NCBI GenBank assembly: GCA_937907245.1
Contig: CALCUM010000003.1
Location: forward strand, 372,001 to 436,000
Length of the DNA: 64,000 nucleotides
Origin: an uncultured Rhodobiaceae bacterium
GTDB taxonomy: Bacteria; Pseudomonadota; Alphaproteobacteria; RS24
Direction of reading: 5' to 3'
The notes beneath the pieces were generated by a model. It did not search any database, was not told the origin of the DNA, and was given only the letters and a program-made list of their open reading frames with translations. Positions within the stretch are counted from its first letter, which is position 1, and the number at the start of each line of letters is the position of its first letter. Made by a program: the position numbers and the translations under genes. Shown piece by piece: positions 63,258 through 64,000 of this stretch.

Positions 63258-64000
63258 TTACATTGTCGGCACTAGGTATTGGGCGTCGCCCACCGCCATA
63301 ACATCAAACTCAACATCGAAGATAGGCTCAAGTTGGCTCGGCGTAAAGACATCTCGCGGCGCGCCTTGCGCCTTCAGCACGCCGTTTTGCAAAAGCAAAA
63401 CATGGTCGCAAAACGCAAAAGCTAAATTTAAATCATGCATCACCACACCAACCGCCGCACCATCATCGGCCGCGCCACGCAACAAATGCATGAGCCCCAA
63501 GGCGCCTGCAACATCGAGGGATTGCGTCGGTTCATCGAGCAATAATAAAGGCGCATTGGCTACCAGCAGACGCGCCATAAACACCCGCGACCGCTCGCCG
63601 CCCGACAGCGTATCAATGGGGCGATCGCTAAATTGCGTGACGTGGCAGCGCGCCAAAGCCGCCGTCACCAACTCGTCATTGCGAAACCCATAGGGCAAAA
63701 GCCCCAAGGCCACAACATCGCGGCAAGACAGCGGCCAAGCGATATTTTGAAACTGTGACAAATAAGCCAAATTGCGGGCCCGCGTTTTCCGGTTTTTCCA
63801 ATTGCAGCCTTCCAGATGAATAGAGCCCGCACTGAGCGGCGCAAGCCCTGCGGCGGCGCGCAGCAAAGTGGTTTTGCCCGCCCCATTGGGGCCCACAATC
63901 GCGGTGATTTGACCTGCCTCAAAACGACAGCTTATGTCGTGCAAAATCGATTTTTGCGTCGTGGAGTCAGGCGTTAAAGCCGATACGTTTTTCAGCTCAA
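63258..64000 (-). CDS. FecE/HmuV-type ABC transporter ATP-binding protein (5' end beyond the window)
   Basis: Partial gene. The reading frame remains open to the window edge with an ELKNVSAL-like opening, so the true start is outside. Seen: Walker A GPNGAGKTTLLRA, Q-loop LSQFQN, signature LSGGERSRVFMARLL, Walker B LLLLDEPTQSLDV with catalytic Glu, and H-loop MHDLNLA. The group serves heme, ferric siderophore or cobalamin uptake; partner permease and binding protein would be off the window. Normal catalytic residues contrast with the MlaF-like neighbour, which starts 34 nt downstream. Confidence 0.85.
   Translation of the reverse strand, partial: ELKNVSALTPDSTTQKSILHDISCRFEAGQITAIVGPNGAGKTTLLRAAAGLAPLSAGSIHLEGCNWKNRKTRARNLAYLSQFQNIAWPLSCRDVVALGLLPYGFRNDELVTAALARCHVTQFSDRPIDTLSGGERSRVFMARLLVANAPLLLLDEPTQSLDVAGALGLMHLLRGAADDGAAVGVVMHDLNLAFAFCDHVLLLQNGVLKAQGAPRDVFTPSQLEPIFDVEFDVMAVGDAQYLVPTM

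Noticed and set aside
1-64000. CRISPR arrays, insertion sequences, prophage or attachment sites
   Set aside because: No spaced repeat array, transposase, integrase or phage structural gene was seen; the tandem repeats found are head-to-tail and local.

Overview
The window is a chromosomal stretch from an alphaproteobacterium, probably free-living and aquatic. The placement rests on the gltB-gltD pair, the CoxD/CoxE-type AAA-VWA pair, N-formylglutamate amidohydrolase beside hisN, an alphaproteobacterial-style LptD, and a small-heat-shock gene with an RpoH promoter and a ROSE-like leader. G+C is moderate by eye and coding is dense, with many 1-4 nt gene overlaps. I see no phage genes, insertion sequences or CRISPR arrays. 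Genus cannot be given from the sequence alone.

Region 1 (1-30.9 kb) is one large surface-polysaccharide locus. It holds pathways to GDP-mannose (manC), GDP-L-fucose (gmd, fcl) and a second Gmd-like product, to a dTDP-3-amino-3,6-dideoxyhexose (rmlA, rmlB, an FdtA/QdtA-like isomerase and a DegT aminotransferase), and to UDP-uronic acids (ugd and a WbpA/WecC-type dehydrogenase). Around these lie a WecA-type initiating phosphotransferase, a Wzx flippase, an O-antigen ligase/polymerase-type protein, several glycosyltransferases, a TIGR04325 methyltransferase, a CapA-like protein and an asparagine-synthetase-like protein. One GT-C-like gene (6630-8217) is frameshifted.

Inside region 1 is the most unusual element, a seven-gene minus-strand operon (15390 down to 8219) whose genes overlap or abut at every junction. 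It encodes a tandem double nucleotidyltransferase, a GtrA-type flippase, a Dpm1-like GT2, a short GDPD-like protein, a GT-C membrane glycosyltransferase fused to a phosphoribulokinase/uridine-kinase-like domain, a HAD phosphatase and a class II aldolase. I read it as a GtrA/GtrB/GtrS-like periplasmic glycan-decoration cassette packaged with its own precursor pathway. That reading is inference.

Region 2 (31-47 kb) holds envelope and housekeeping genes: lptD, a MipA/OmpV porin-like protein, a stand-alone biotin carrier with a carboxyltransferase, an MDR oxidoreductase, a YghU-type GST, cspA, a sodium:alanine symporter, a saccharopine-dehydrogenase-like enzyme, a secreted class C serine hydrolase, tRNA-Val(GAC), N-formylglutamate amidohydrolase, hisN, a lysophospholipase-like hydrolase and hsp20.

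Region 3 (47-64 kb) contains gltBD behind a long structured leader, the CoxE/CoxD pair, an MltB-type lytic transglycosylase, galU, kdsD, a TonB-dependent receptor, msrA, an MlaF-like ATPase with altered catalytic residues, and the 3' part of a FecE/HmuV-type ATPase cut by the window end. galU (UDP-glucose) and kdsD (Kdo precursor) feed the same envelope pathways as region 1. A recurring oddity is that short tandem repeats sit at gene ends and multiply the stop codon of the upstream gene.
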